Origin: Thysanoteuthis rhombus
Lineage: Eukaryota; Mollusca; Cephalopoda; Oegopsida; Thysanoteuthidae
Reading direction: 5' to 3'
Length of the DNA stretch: 64,000 nt
Assembly (NCBI GenBank): GCA_963457665.1
Contig: OY735227.1
Location: 40,935,250-40,999,249 of the forward strand
Shown here: in pieces, positions 33,256-42,211 of the stretch
How positions within the stretch are numbered: position 1 is the first letter of the stretch
How the letters are laid out: every line of letters starts with the position of its first letter
Notes under the pieces: generated by a model
Database searches by the model: none
Told to the model about the DNA's origin: nothing
What the model saw: only the letters and a program-made list of their open reading frames with translations
Translations under genes and position numbers: made by a program

Positions 33256-33640
33256 GAAAGTCCGCTCGTAGAATGTAATCATTAGCACGTCTGCCCCACA
33301 TGCAGAAGGTCCGGAGTTCGATTCCCGATTCCGGATTCGATGATGAGTGAAGAGTGTGGAAAACTTTTTATTACTCTGTACACTCAGCAGCAAATTGAGT
33401 ACACTCTAAGCTGTGCGATTTAGGTTGAGTTGTCCTTCGGTGGACTTGTATCCTGCTAAGAGTTGGTCATAAAAACTTGTTGGTATGGAATCTTGGTTTT
33501 GATCAGACTTTCAAGGATCACATATCTGATGTGTGCAAAAGAAACTGGGGCCTCGTCACCGACTGTCACACTCCGTTGCGAATTACTCTGAAGGGGACAA
33601 AGGTTTTGCCTTTACCTTTACAAAACAATAACTATCTACA
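33255..33640 (+). mobile_element. SINE family F with tRNA head
   Basis: The head has TCATTAGCACGTCTGCCCCA and GGAGTTCGATTCCCG (B box). The body has GTGTGGAAAACTTTTTATTA, CACTCAGCAGC, GAGTACACTCTAAGC and GGACTTGTATCCTGC, as at 7985-8275. The start abuts the mariner fragment, and the end is a TTTGCCTTTACCTTTAC repeat. Confidence 0.75.
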
Positions 33641-33892
33641 CCTGCGTAGAGTCTGAAAATTAGGCATATGAGGGACACGCACGCCCTACAAAATCAGTGT
33701 GAAAAACAAGCGTAAAAATGCTGAAATATTTTTGGCTAACTAATATATTTCGCTTTGCTGTACCGCTTAGTATTATCATCTTTCCTCTCCATCGCTCTCT
33801 CTCTCTCTCTTTTCTCCCTCTATATTTCTCTCAGTTACTTCCTCTCTGTGCTCTTAGCCTACCTCTCACCATAGCAGCCAACCGACCCTGTC
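33641..33892. other. Intergenic span
   Basis: A short CT array lies at 33792-33812. No gene. Confidence 0.5.
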
Positions 33893-34222
33893 ACCAAAAT
33901 GTACACATGCTTTGTTTGTTAATAGCCTCCATAGTTATTACGTGAAAGTTAATTATACAATTTCCTATTAATGAATGAATATTATAGAATATGATACAGC
34001 GTGTCCCCCAAATGTATACACAATTTATTTGTTAATAGCAGCTATGCTTATGACCTATAAGTTAATTAAACACTTTCATTATAATGAATGAATATTATGG
34101 AATAGAATACAAGATATTCTCCAAGATGTATACATACTTTGTTTATTAATAGTTGCTGTGGTTATTACGTGAAAGTTAATTGAACAATTTCATATCAATG
34201 AATACATGTTATAGAATAGAAC
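33893..34222. repeat. 113-bp minisatellite, three units
   Basis: GTACACATGCTTTGTTTGTT at 33901, GTATACACAATTTATTTGTT at 34014 and GTATACATACTTTGTTTATT at 34128 start three units 113-114 bp apart. Each also has GAAAGTTAATT and ATGAATGAATATTATAGAAT. A broken further unit lies at 35185-35265, just beyond the family D copy. Confidence 0.85.
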
Positions 34223-34486
34223 AGGTCTGGTTAGTCAATCAATAGAAACCATCACGTCACCAGTATTTTTGGCAGCAAGCCGTGTTGGGGATGATCAATT
34301 TGGAAAAGGGAGAATTAATGGACTTATTATTCCTCTCGCTTTTTGTTGGGCAGTGGTCATTAAAAAAGTCCAAATGAAAAAAAAAAAGAAACGAACGTGA
34401 ATGTTTTTATATCTTTGAATTTTTGAGATGAGGTATTATTATTATTTCTATTATTATTCGGACTATCATCATCTTGGTTGTTTTTC

Positions 34487-34530
34487 ATACAACGTTTCGG
34501 CCGTTGTACTCTACGGCCTTCATCAGGTAT
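34487..34530 (-). ncRNA. Hammerhead-ribozyme-like core in the left arm of SINE A
   Basis: Reading the minus strand, ATAC (34530-34527) is followed by CTGATGA (34526-34520), one extra A, GGCCGT (34518-34513), a loop, ACGGCC (34504-34499), GAAA (34498-34495), CGT and GTAT (34490-34487). Stem I ATAC/GTAT and stem II GGCCGT/ACGGCC are perfect. Stem III would be the self-complementary ACGT (34495-34492), which needs a dimer. The predicted cut is after 34491 in a GTT triplet. The extra A before stem II is the only departure from the canonical core that I see. Cleavage is not shown. Confidence 0.5.
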
Positions 34531-34830
34531 CATCTGCTAGGTGTGGAGAAGTAACGAACCGAACCCTTTATTTAACCGACGTGGGTATATTGACAGCACT
34601 CCCCTCTTAGCAATAGTAGTATTATTATCGTCTCACACAGGGATTGAACCTAGAACCTAGAACCACGTGGACACATAGCATAGTGGTTACAGAATCAGAC
34701 AAAATTACTGCAAGTAATCTGACGGTTCTATGTTCAATCCCAGTGTGAGACAATGATAATACTACTATTGCTAGACCCCCGTCGGTTAAATACAGGGTTC
34801 GGTTCGTTACTTCCCCACACCTACCAGATG

Positions 34831-34874
34831 ATATCTGATGAAGGCCGTAGAGTACAACAGCCGAAACGTAGTAT
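34831..34874 (+). ncRNA. Hammerhead-ribozyme-like core in the right arm of SINE A
   Basis: ATAT (34831-34834), CTGATGA (34835-34841), an extra A, GGCCGT (34843-34848) pairing with ACAGCC (34857-34862, one mismatch), GAAA (34863-34866), ACGT stem III and GTAT (34871-34874). Stem I has four pairs including one G-T. The predicted triplet is GTA. It is slightly more worn than the left-arm copy. Confidence 0.45.
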
Positions 34875-35180
34875 GAAAAACAACCAAGATGAGGATAGTC
34901 CGAATAATAATAGAAATGGTGAATGTTTTTGGACACAAATTAGGAGATCAGTTTATTATGAATTTACATTGCAAATTGTACCTGCCACTAAAAACCTATT
35001 TAAGCAGTGAATTTAAAAATACAAACAAATACCATAATAAGGAGAAAACGTTTAAAAATTCAGCCTTCTGGCCCGATTGATTCAACCTGTACTTACTTAC
35101 ATAGCCAACCTGCAAGCCGATAGGATCAACGTGAGAACTGAAGAAAAACATGTTGACAGTCTTGGTAAACGGTTTCTAAT

Positions 35181-35689
35181 ACAGGGTGCCTCTAACATAT
35201 ATCGATGCTTTGTTAATTGATAGACCCTATGGCTATTGACTGAAAGTTAATTAGTTACCCCAAACACCAACATTTTCATCACGAGTAAGAATTGAAATGT
35301 CAAGTTAGTACTCCCTAATCCTGCGTCCTGGGTTAGGGGTCAAGGTTTTCGTTTCTGTGGAGGGGACAGACGAGAAAGACACTGCATGTTGAGTCTCTTT
35401 CGGTGAGAAAATGAAATCCAAATTAAATTGATCTTCCTTTTTTTCTTTTCAGTGCTTCTGTATTTTAAAATTATGGACATTAGCTTTTGTTGGGCATTAA
35501 CAATATAGATCCCAAAATCTCATAAATTAGGAATTTATTGACAGTGCACAATTTTAAATGGTGAAATAAATGGAATAAAACAAATTTGGAATGAAACGAA
35601 CTACCTGTCAATAACAGACAAGGCGCAGAAGAGATCGGGATAAGGAGTGAGTTTAAGGGTCTGATTTGGACTGGCACTTGTCACTGAGA
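35181..35689. other. Intergenic span
   Basis: 35185-35265 is a broken unit of the 113-bp minisatellite (ATGCTTTGTTAATTGATAG, TGAAAGTTAATTAG). The rest is unique with no gene. Confidence 0.5.
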
Positions 35690-35890
35690 TCCAGTAGTTC
35701 AGTGATTAGAATGGTCACCACTTAAGCGAGCCACCCTCAAGTATAAAGGGTCATGACTTCGATTCTCTCCAGGAACTTATTTTTTATTCTCGTAGTTAAT
35801 TCGTTGTGGATTCATTTACTTGGTGCTGAAGGGAACCCAGCCTGGGTTTAGTTGCGATAGATAGCGACAAAAATTAAGATGATTGTAAAT
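35690..35890 (+). mobile_element. tRNA-derived SINE, unplaced family
   Basis: AGTAGTTCAGTGATTAGAATGG (A box type) at 35692 and TCATGACTTCGATTCTC (B box type) at about 35751 are spaced as in tRNA-derived SINEs. The body (GTTAATTCGTTGTGGATTC ... GGGAACCCAGCCTGGG) has no second copy here. Confidence 0.5.
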
Positions 35891-35899
35891 AGTACCAAA

Positions 35900-35965
35900 A
35901 GGTATCATAATTACTATCATTAATAATGATATTGATAATAATAATATTGATAATAATGATAATAA
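35900..35965. repeat. (AAT)n/(GATA)-like microsatellite
   Basis: Imperfect AATAATGATATTGATAAT units. No gene. Confidence 0.7.
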
Positions 35966-36019
35966 TTTACTATACTCGATCTAATAAAATGAACATAATA
36001 AAAACTATCAATTAACAAT

Positions 36020-36225
36020 TTATAATACCGCAATACCTTGGATTGTTTGATCAAATCGTTCAAAAACTTATCTGCACTGATCAAAACCGCACCTTTCAAG
36101 GTCTTATCTTAATTTGACGCATTTTTTTTATTATTTCAGCTTATACTTAGTCACAGCAATACCTTAACCGTGTTACATCGAGACCCGCTCTTATCAAATC
36201 GCACTCTTCAAGGTATTGCTGTAGT
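36020..36225. mobile_element. Possible small inverted-repeat element
   Basis: CACAGCAATACCTT at 36152-36167 is inverted as AAGGTATTGCTGT at 36211-36223. A third, CCGCAATACCTTGGATTG, lies at 36027. The CAGNAATACCTT form is like the ends of some pogo/Tigger-type transposons. No duplication was seen and no transposase is present. Confidence 0.35.
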
Positions 36226-36969
36226 GGATTTTCAAAGTGAGAATTAGGATCTGTAGGAATTCTATAAATGTATTTTGAAATGGTTGAATCATCTTTTTTT
36301 TTCTTCTTCTTCCTTTCAACTTCTCTTTTGCCCTCAACAATAATCGCCTTAAGGTTGTCGACTGTCTCGTCATGGTTATTCGTTTTGTTCGTTTAGTAAT
36401 TTGCATCTGCAAATAAAAAAAAAAATTAATTTTTCTCACTTCGATTACTTGCTTCTTCGGTGTGATTGTCAACTGATGTTGAAGTTTGAGCACTTTGGGG
36501 GGCGGGGTCAAATACTAATTTGCTTTTTCACTAGCATTTATATTCTTTAAAAAAGAACACAAAGACAAAAGCAAAAAACAAAAAACAAAACAAAAAACAA
36601 ACCCAAAACAAAAAGGATTTATGTCACGATTAAAATGTTTCTTAAAAGAATGGGATCACAGTCCGTTTTTCCAAAGGTGATGGCACCCCGGACACAAACC
36701 GAAGGAAATTTTAATGTTCTTCGCAATTTATGAAAAAGTGAAAAACACAAAATAAAAAACAAACAAACAAACAAACAAACAAATAAACAAACTCAAAACG
36801 AAGCAAGCAAAAAAAAAAAAAAGAAAAAACGGATTGTGAACGAGGACGGAGAAGAAGAAAAGAGAAAAAAATGGACAAGGAAGAAAGAGAGAGGAAGAGA
36901 GAAAGATAATGAAAGAAAGAAGATATTAATGAACGGAGAGAGAGCAGGAATGCAAGAAAATAGAAAGTA
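36226..36969. other. Intergenic span with A-rich tracts
   Basis: AAAACAAAC-type tracts lie at 36545-36620 and 36735-36800, and a purine-rich stretch lies at 36841-36980. The 105-residue reverse frame at 36194-36511 is basic and shows no domain. Confidence 0.5.
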
Positions 36970-37660
36970 AAAGAAGGTGGTGGATAAGGGGAGAGTCAGA
37001 GGAAAGCTTCACAACAACAACAATAACAACAACACTAATAATAATATGTGGAAAAGTGGTATCAGCACAAACCAGAAGCAGTCCAGGAGAATGATAACCA
37101 CGCATTACTCGGGGACTTTGACATTCAAACTGACCACCTCAACCAGGCAAAAAGACCGGACTTGGTAATTGTAGACAAGAAGGGAAGACCTGCCAAATAG
37201 TTGACGTGGCTGTACCTGCAGACCATAGAGTAAAGAGGAAGGAGATTGAAAAACGGGAAAGATACCAGGACCAAGCGAGAGAACTAAAGAAGATGTGGAA
37301 CGTAAAAACCAGGGTAGTGCCGGTTATAGTAGGTGCACTGGGAACAGTCCCAAAGACACTGAGAGCGAGACTGGAGGAGATCAGGATAAGGGGAAGGATT
37401 GAGACTGTAAAGTCCACAGCACAACTAGGAACCACGGATACTGAGGAAAGTGTTAGAAATATAAAGACTGCAACGCTGTCAATAGTGACCCAACAGAGGA
37501 AGGGAAATGAAAGCGGAAACTCAAATTGTAGCACTGACATGATAGGCGAAAGAGAGAGGAGACGTTAGCTGAAGACCTGAGGATACTTATTGTCACTCAG
37601 CCTTCAGCGATGACCACTGGGCAACCGGTGTGAAACTGTAAATCGTAGAATTACTGCGAC
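36970..37660 (+). mobile_element. LINE (family Y) 3' part
   Basis: Coding-sense pieces are GDFDIQTDHLNQAKRPDLVI with DKKGRPAK after it, then IVDVAVPADHRVKRKEIEK, ERYQDQARELKKMWNVK, and VVPVIVGALGTVPKTLRARL. These match the end of a LINE reverse transcriptase protein in which a D-x-Q-T-D...RRPDIV motif and a KYQDLAREL...VPVVIGALG motif follow the catalytic core. The frame changes near 37200 and ends at 37566. The 3' untranslated tail to 37660 matches the reversed copy at 4548-4890. Confidence 0.8.
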
Positions 37661-37664
37661 CTAT

Positions 37665-37793
37665 GAATACTAGGAGAGGAGGGCTGGAGACTTGAGGAAA
37701 CTTGCTGTCACTCAAACTCCAGCGGTTACCACCAGGCAACTTGTGCGAGATTGCAAATAATAATAATAACAATAATAATAATAATAATAATTA
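37665..37793 (+). mobile_element. Second LINE Y tail with (AAT)n
   Basis: GGAGACTTGAGGAAACTTGC, TCACTCAAACTCCAGCGGTTA and ACCACCAGGCAACTTGTG repeat the end of the preceding LINE (GAAGACCTGAGGATACTTAT ... ACCACTGGGCAACCGGTG). An (AAT)n tail at 37756-37793 follows. A mariner is inserted exactly at its end. Confidence 0.75.
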
Positions 37794-38691
37794 TTAGGTT
37801 GGTGCAAAAATAATTGTAGTTTTTGTTATTTCGAACTTTGATGCTTATTTTTTGACTTCAACTATGTTCAAGGAATATACAACTTTAAAGCGTGAATTTC
37901 GCTCTATTTAAGCTGAACGTTTCCACTATCTATTCTGGTTTACTTGAGGCTGTCAAATCAATGGTAGAACAAAAGGAATTTCGAGAAATTTTATTGTATG
38001 TGTCCAAGATGAGACGTACAACAGCGGAGACTACTTGCAATATCAATCAAGTATTCGGCTCGAGGATGTCAACGTACAGCTTAACTTTGGTGCCCAAAAT
38101 TTCGAACCGGAGTCGAAAACCTTGAAGATGTTGACGTATTACTATGATTGACGACTTTCAATTGAGGACCATTATTGAGGCGGGCTGAGGCAAAACAACT
38201 CGAGAAGCTGCAGAGGAGCTAACCGTTGACCATTCAACAGTTGTTCGACCTTTTCCCCAAAATGGAAAAGCAAAAATAACAAAAAACAACTTATGTCGCA
38301 CGAATGACCCTGAATGAAAAGCAAGAAAGCTCACATGTTGCGCAAATTACCCAGCAGAAATCGAACAAACTAGGTTATGAAACTCTACCTCATCCAACTT
38401 AATCACTTGACCTCTATCCGACCGACTACTACTTTTTTAAGCATTTCGACCACTTTCTGTGAAAGAAGGTCATCAAAAACCAAGCTGTAGCTCGAAACGC
38501 TGTCGGAGAAATTATTGGTTCCAAAAACCCAGAATTCTATGCTTCCGGTATAAATGGAATTGTTTTTAGTCGGCAGAGATGAGTAAATTCTGAAGGTTAT
38601 CGTTTCGATTATTAATATCTATTTTTAAGCTGAGACATACTGCTCTGAGGTTGATGGTGAGAAACTGCAATCATTATTTGCACCAACCTAA
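37794..38691 (+). mobile_element. Mariner (irritans type), internally deleted, ends intact
   Basis: TTAGGTTGGTGCAAAAATAA begins at 37794, and its inverted partner TATTTGCACCAACCTAA ends at 38691. A TA lies just outside each end (37792-37793 and 38692-38693), the standard mariner target duplication. The length, 898 bp, is about 400 bp less than the usual 1.3 kb. Transposase remnants in order are MRRTTAETTCNINQVFG near 38009-38060, TTREAAEELTVDHSTVVRP near 38200-38260, LGYETLPHP near 38369-38395, DLYPTDYYFFKHFD near 38409-38450, and FYASGI near 38535. The middle, which would hold the first two catalytic aspartates, is gone, and there are several stops. The third catalytic aspartate, in the PDLxPTD-type motif, is still recognisable. 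Confidence 0.93.
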
Positions 38692-38934
38692 TATAATGAT
38701 CTGATGTCTGTACCTTTGCGGGTTCATGGTTTTGTTTTGACTTGATCTCTAACGAAAGCCATCTGTTGTCACTGGTGTGAACTCTCAATAATTGGAGCCA
38801 CCCCGACAATAACATAACTAAAATCAGCAAGAATACCGAAGAGAGTGGTCCAGCTTGAGGTGGGTGGGTGGTGGGCTTGTTGTTACGTAGTCTCCAATGA
38901 AAGCCCTCAGTTATAACTCATGAAAACTCATCAT
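38692..38934. other. Intergenic span
   Basis: No gene or repeat recognised beyond the TA target site. Confidence 0.5.
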
Positions 38935-39292
38935 CACTCTTTTATCGTCCGTTGTTGGACATAGACCTTCCCCAGGATTCGCCACCATTCTCTATCATGG
39001 GCGTCGCAGAGCCAGTATTTTCTGAATTTGTCTAGCTCATCACTTTATCTTGTGTACTGTCATCATGTGCAACAATCGCTCCCGATAGTCACTTATGGAG
39101 CTGAAGCATGGAACCTAAGCAAGAGACAGACTCTCAAGCTGAGAACCATGCAACGAGTGCATGAGGGAATCATGCCCAACCTTACATGGAGAGATCACAA
39201 GACAGCACAGTATATCAGGGATAAAACGGGAGTCAGAGACATCATAGAATCTATTAAAAACTTAAATGGCAATCGGCAGTTAGTAAACTAAG
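38935..39292 (-). mobile_element. RTE-like LINE with inverted 5' part
   Basis: 38935-39045 on the minus strand gives DELDKFRKYWLCDAHDRE, WWRILGKVYVQQRTIKE and then stops, the LINE 3' end. 39050-39290 on the plus strand gives LPIVTYGAEAWNLSKRQTLK, RTMQRVHEGIMPNLTWRDHK and TAQYIRDKTGVRDIIESIKN, a more upstream part of the same protein. So the two parts of one element are in opposite orientations, with the sequence between them (about 45 residues) missing. This is the pattern left by twin priming during reverse transcription. Confidence 0.8.
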
Positions 39293-39473
39293 CGAGTATA
39301 AAATAATGATTTCAAGGACACTACTACTACTACTGTTGCAGTTGCTGTTGTTGTTGTTACTAGAAGAAATCCCCGAGTTATGAATGCCCGACTTACGAAA
39401 AACTCAGGAACGAACTGCAATGAAAGAATTAATTAAATCCAGTTTGAGACGGGTGTTCGTAATAACAAACGGT

Positions 39474-39474
<1 letters not shown>
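39293..39474. other. Intergenic span
   Basis: CTACTACTACTAC and GTTGTTGTTGTTA short triplets lie at 39322-39360. CCGAGTTATGAATGCCCGAC at 39371 recalls the ends of some Tigger-type elements but is unsupported. Confidence 0.45.
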
Positions 39475-39531
<57 letters not shown>

Positions 39532-39609
39532 CATCATTATTATCATTATTATTATTTGCGACCTCACACCAGTTGACTGGTGGTAACCGCTGGAGTTTGA
39601 GTGACAGCA

Positions 39610-39654
<45 letters not shown>

Positions 39655-39692
39655 CATTATTATTATTATCATTATTATTATTATTATTATTA
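39475..39692. repeat. (TTA)n array split by a reversed LINE Y tail
   Basis: TTA units at 39475-39556 and 39611-39692 surround GCGACCTCACACCAGTTGAC ... AACCGCTGGAGTTTGAGTGA (39557-39608). That is the end of LINE Y reversed (compare 4548-4600 and 37700-37760). The LINE 3' tail is therefore continuous with the left (TTA)n array. The frames across it are Leu or Asn runs. Confidence 0.88.
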
Positions 39693-39837
39693 CTGTTTCG
39701 TTAATGGTTTTTATGCATAGAAAGGTGGGCATGTAAACAGCATACAAACATTTGATTAGATGCCGCTTGACACGCACCAATTTGGGACCAGATCTGACTT
39801 ACGAACAAACCTTCATAACCAAGAGACTACAACAACT

Positions 39838-39838
39838 G

Positions 39839-39874
<36 letters not shown>

Positions 39875-39922
39875 ATAGTAATAATGATAATAATAATGAT
39901 AATAATAATGATAATAATAAAA
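39838..39922. repeat. (CTA)n-(AATAATGAT)n microsatellite
   Basis: About 11 CTA units, then AATAATGATAAT units of 12 bp repeated three to four times. Confidence 0.88.
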
Positions 39923-40750
39923 CTCTTTCAGAATTATGCTCAAGTGATGACGAATCTTTTACGAAAGATTTACGTCTGAAGCAGTTGGTCCTGATTTCGA
40001 CAGTGTTGGTTACCACCCCCCTTTTTTCGAAATCCCGCTTTTAGCCAAATTAGCAGAATAATCATAGAATTAGTTGATTAAGGATGTGAATGAAATGTCG
40101 CATCTGATCAAAAACGATGCTCTATCATATTTTTTTTGTTGCTTTTATGAAGAGAAATGAGAGAGGAAGAGAGAGAAAATGAATTGGTTGACAGAGCAGA
40201 GTAGTACCAGCGAAAATAGTTTTCAAAATATGAGGAAAAGAAAAAAATAAACCAAACAACAAACAAACAGCAACAACAAGAAGGTGAAAGCCTTCCACTA
40301 ATCAATCTCAATCACTAAAAAACATATTTCACCTCTTCTTTCATATCTTGTTCATAGAGAATCAAGAGAAACGTGTATAAGAAATTTTCAGCTTCTTAGT
40401 GCTAATTTTTAATGTTGTAATATCTGTTATTCGTGTAAATCATCTACTTTATCATAGAAAAATATATCTGTATAAAATCCATCCATACAAATTAGTATGT
40501 TTAATTGTATAATTGTATATCCTGCCCAATTCCTGTTATAATCTCAAAGTTATCATAGATTGGTCCGTATGAAATAGATCAGCATTACTTATAAAACAAT
40601 TATAGGGTTGTAATAAAACAAAATAATCTATTGTAACATAGCAATGGACAATACGTCATAGAAACTCTTAAAACTATGTGTCTGATCACAAATTGAAACA
40701 GCTTGAGTTGAATTTGAATTGAGATACTTGAATTATTAAAAATAAATTTC
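39923..40750. other. Intergenic span
   Basis: No gene. The reverse frames at 40108-40311 and 40600-40785 show no domain. Confidence 0.5.
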
Positions 40751-41081
40751 TGAATAACATTGGTATATCTCTGAATTTTTGACATCAGGTATTATTATCA
40801 TTCCTATTTTTAATCGGACACATAGCGTGGTGGTTACAGAATCAGACAAAATTACTGCAAGTAATCTGATGATTCTAGGTTCAATCCCAGTGTTAGACAA
40901 TAATAATACTACTAATGCTAAGAGGGGAGTCGGTTAAATAAAGGGTTCGGTTCGTTACTTCCCCACACCTACCAGATGATAGCTGATGAAGGCTGTAGAG
41001 TAGAACGGCTGAAACGTTGTATGAAAAACAACCAAGATGAGGATAGTCCGATTAATAATAGAAATAATGAATAACATTGGT
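40751..41081 (+). mobile_element. tRNA-derived SINE (family A), copy 3, left arm deleted
   Basis: TGAATAACATTGGT at 40751-40764 and 41068-41081 is a perfect 14-bp target duplication. Inside are the outer left segment (TCTCTGAATTTTTGACATC) and then, without the inverted arm, ATAGCGTGGTGGTTACAG (A box type, 40824), GGTTCAATCCC (B box, 40879) and the body GGTTCGGTTCGTTACTTCCC. CTGATGA lies at 40983-40989 and GAAAC at 41011-41015. Compared with copies 1 and 2 the left inverted arm is missing, so the palindrome is not essential for recognition as one family. Confidence 0.88.
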
Positions 41082-41744
41082 TTATGCTCCCTAGCGCCAA
41101 TCAATACATTAATAACACCGTTATTTTTGCTGGCTATTTGCTAGTATGTAATAAATATAGTCTTAAATTGCTCGAATGTAATATTTCTTAGATGATATGA
41201 ATACTATAACAATATTTGATGTAAAATCTGTTAATAACGAACATTACATATTACAAAAATATTAGTAACAACATTATTAGAAGCCTTTAGTGATTTGATT
41301 CTTTATTTTCCTTTATCATTTTGTTAATTCTCTAGAAGTTTGTGGATATAGGCCAGGGTTGGCGAACCTAGGGCACGCATGCCCAAAATGGCGCGCGAAT
41401 ATTTTTATTGGCATCCTGGAGGTATAGTTTATGTTGGTGATTTTATAAGAAAAAAAGGATGTCAAATTCAAAAAATTCTGAAAGTATTGATTGTCTAAAG
41501 ACTTAAGATTCTTTCGAACATTTTGTTTTCTCTTTTCTAAAAATAAATTTGTAAAATACAAATAAAATTAAAATGATAATATTCCGATCGAAAATGTACG
41601 TGAGAGATTTTAAAAGAAAACTATCGTTAATGTGGAGCACACACTCTTGTCAAGATTTGCCTCCCCCGATATAGGTTCGCAAAGACAAAGTACCATAAGT
41701 TCACGCCATAGAAGAACCATGAGTTCAACGATGAGTCCACCATC
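41082..41744. other. Intergenic span with a hAT-like end
   Basis: CCAGGGTTGGCGAACCTAGG at 41353, then GCACGCATGCCCAAAATGGC, looks like the start of hAT-type non-autonomous elements (CAGGGGTTGGC form). I did not find its partner. The rest is unique. Confidence 0.45.
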
Positions 41745-42211
41745 TATGGTAGAAGAAGAAGAAGAAGAAGAAGAGAAGAAGAAGAAGAAGAAGAAGATGA
41801 AGAAGAAGAAGAAGAAGATGAAGAAGAAGAAGAAGAAGAAGAAGATGAAGAAGAAGAAGAAGAAGAAGATGAAGAAGTAGAAGAAGAAGAAGAAGAAGAT
41901 GAAGAAGAAGAAGAAGAAGATGAAGAAGAAGAAGAAGATGAAGAAGAAGAAGAAGAAGAAGATGAAGAAGAAGAAGAAGAAGAAGAAGAAGAAGATGAAG
42001 AAGAAGAAGAAGAAGATGAAGAAGAAGAAGAAGAAGAAGAAGATGAAGAAGAAGAAGAAGAAGAAGAAGAAGATGAAGAAGAAGAAGAAGAAGAAGAAGA
42101 AGAAGAAGAAGATGAAGAAGAAGAAGAAGAAGAAGAAGAAGATGAAGGAGAAGAAGAAGAAGAAGATGAAGAAGAAGAAGAAGAAGAAGAAGAAGAAGAA
42201 GAAGAAGAAGA
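41745..42211. repeat. (GAA)n array with GAT interruptions, 470 bp
   Basis: GAA triplets are interrupted by single GAT triplets about 20 times, always in phase. The spacings, roughly 5 to 11 triplets, vary. In the GAA frame no stop occurs from 41712 to 42270, and that frame reads Arg, then Glu/Asp runs, then VYFESTDSLTRK and a TAA at 42270-42272 that overlaps AATAAA at 42268-42273. There is no ATG in that frame. The Lys/Met and Leu/His frames are shadows of the same repeat. Confidence 0.88.

Larger units (their letters stand above)
34397..34930 (+). mobile_element. Palindromic tRNA-derived SINE (family A), copy 2
   Basis: GTGAATGTTTTT at 34397-34408 and again at 34919-34930 is a perfect 12-bp target duplication. 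The insert at 34409-34918 has a left arm that is the reverse complement of the right arm and of the B-box end of the tRNA-like segment. Between them is ATAGCATAGTGGTTACAG (A box type, about 34675-34692), with GTTCAATCCC (B box) at about 34733. Each arm carries CTGATGA, a hairpin and GAAAC. The open frames at 34428-34610 and 34625-34936 are translations of these arms and are not genes. Confidence 0.88.
34223..35180 (+). repeat. Family D repeat split by SINE A
   Basis: The D head (GGTCTGGTTAGTCAATCAATAG, CAGCAAGCCGTGTTGGGG) occupies 34226-34396. D resumes at about 34931 (GGACACAAATTAGGAGATC, AACCTATTTAAG, CAACCTGTACTTACTTACATAG) and ends near 35175. The SINE A insertion at 34409-34918 lies between them. 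D itself lies inside the 113-bp minisatellite, giving three nested layers. Confidence 0.8.

Noticed and set aside
36020..36225. Confirmed pogo/Tigger element
   Set aside because: Only short inverted blocks and no target duplication, so kept at low confidence.
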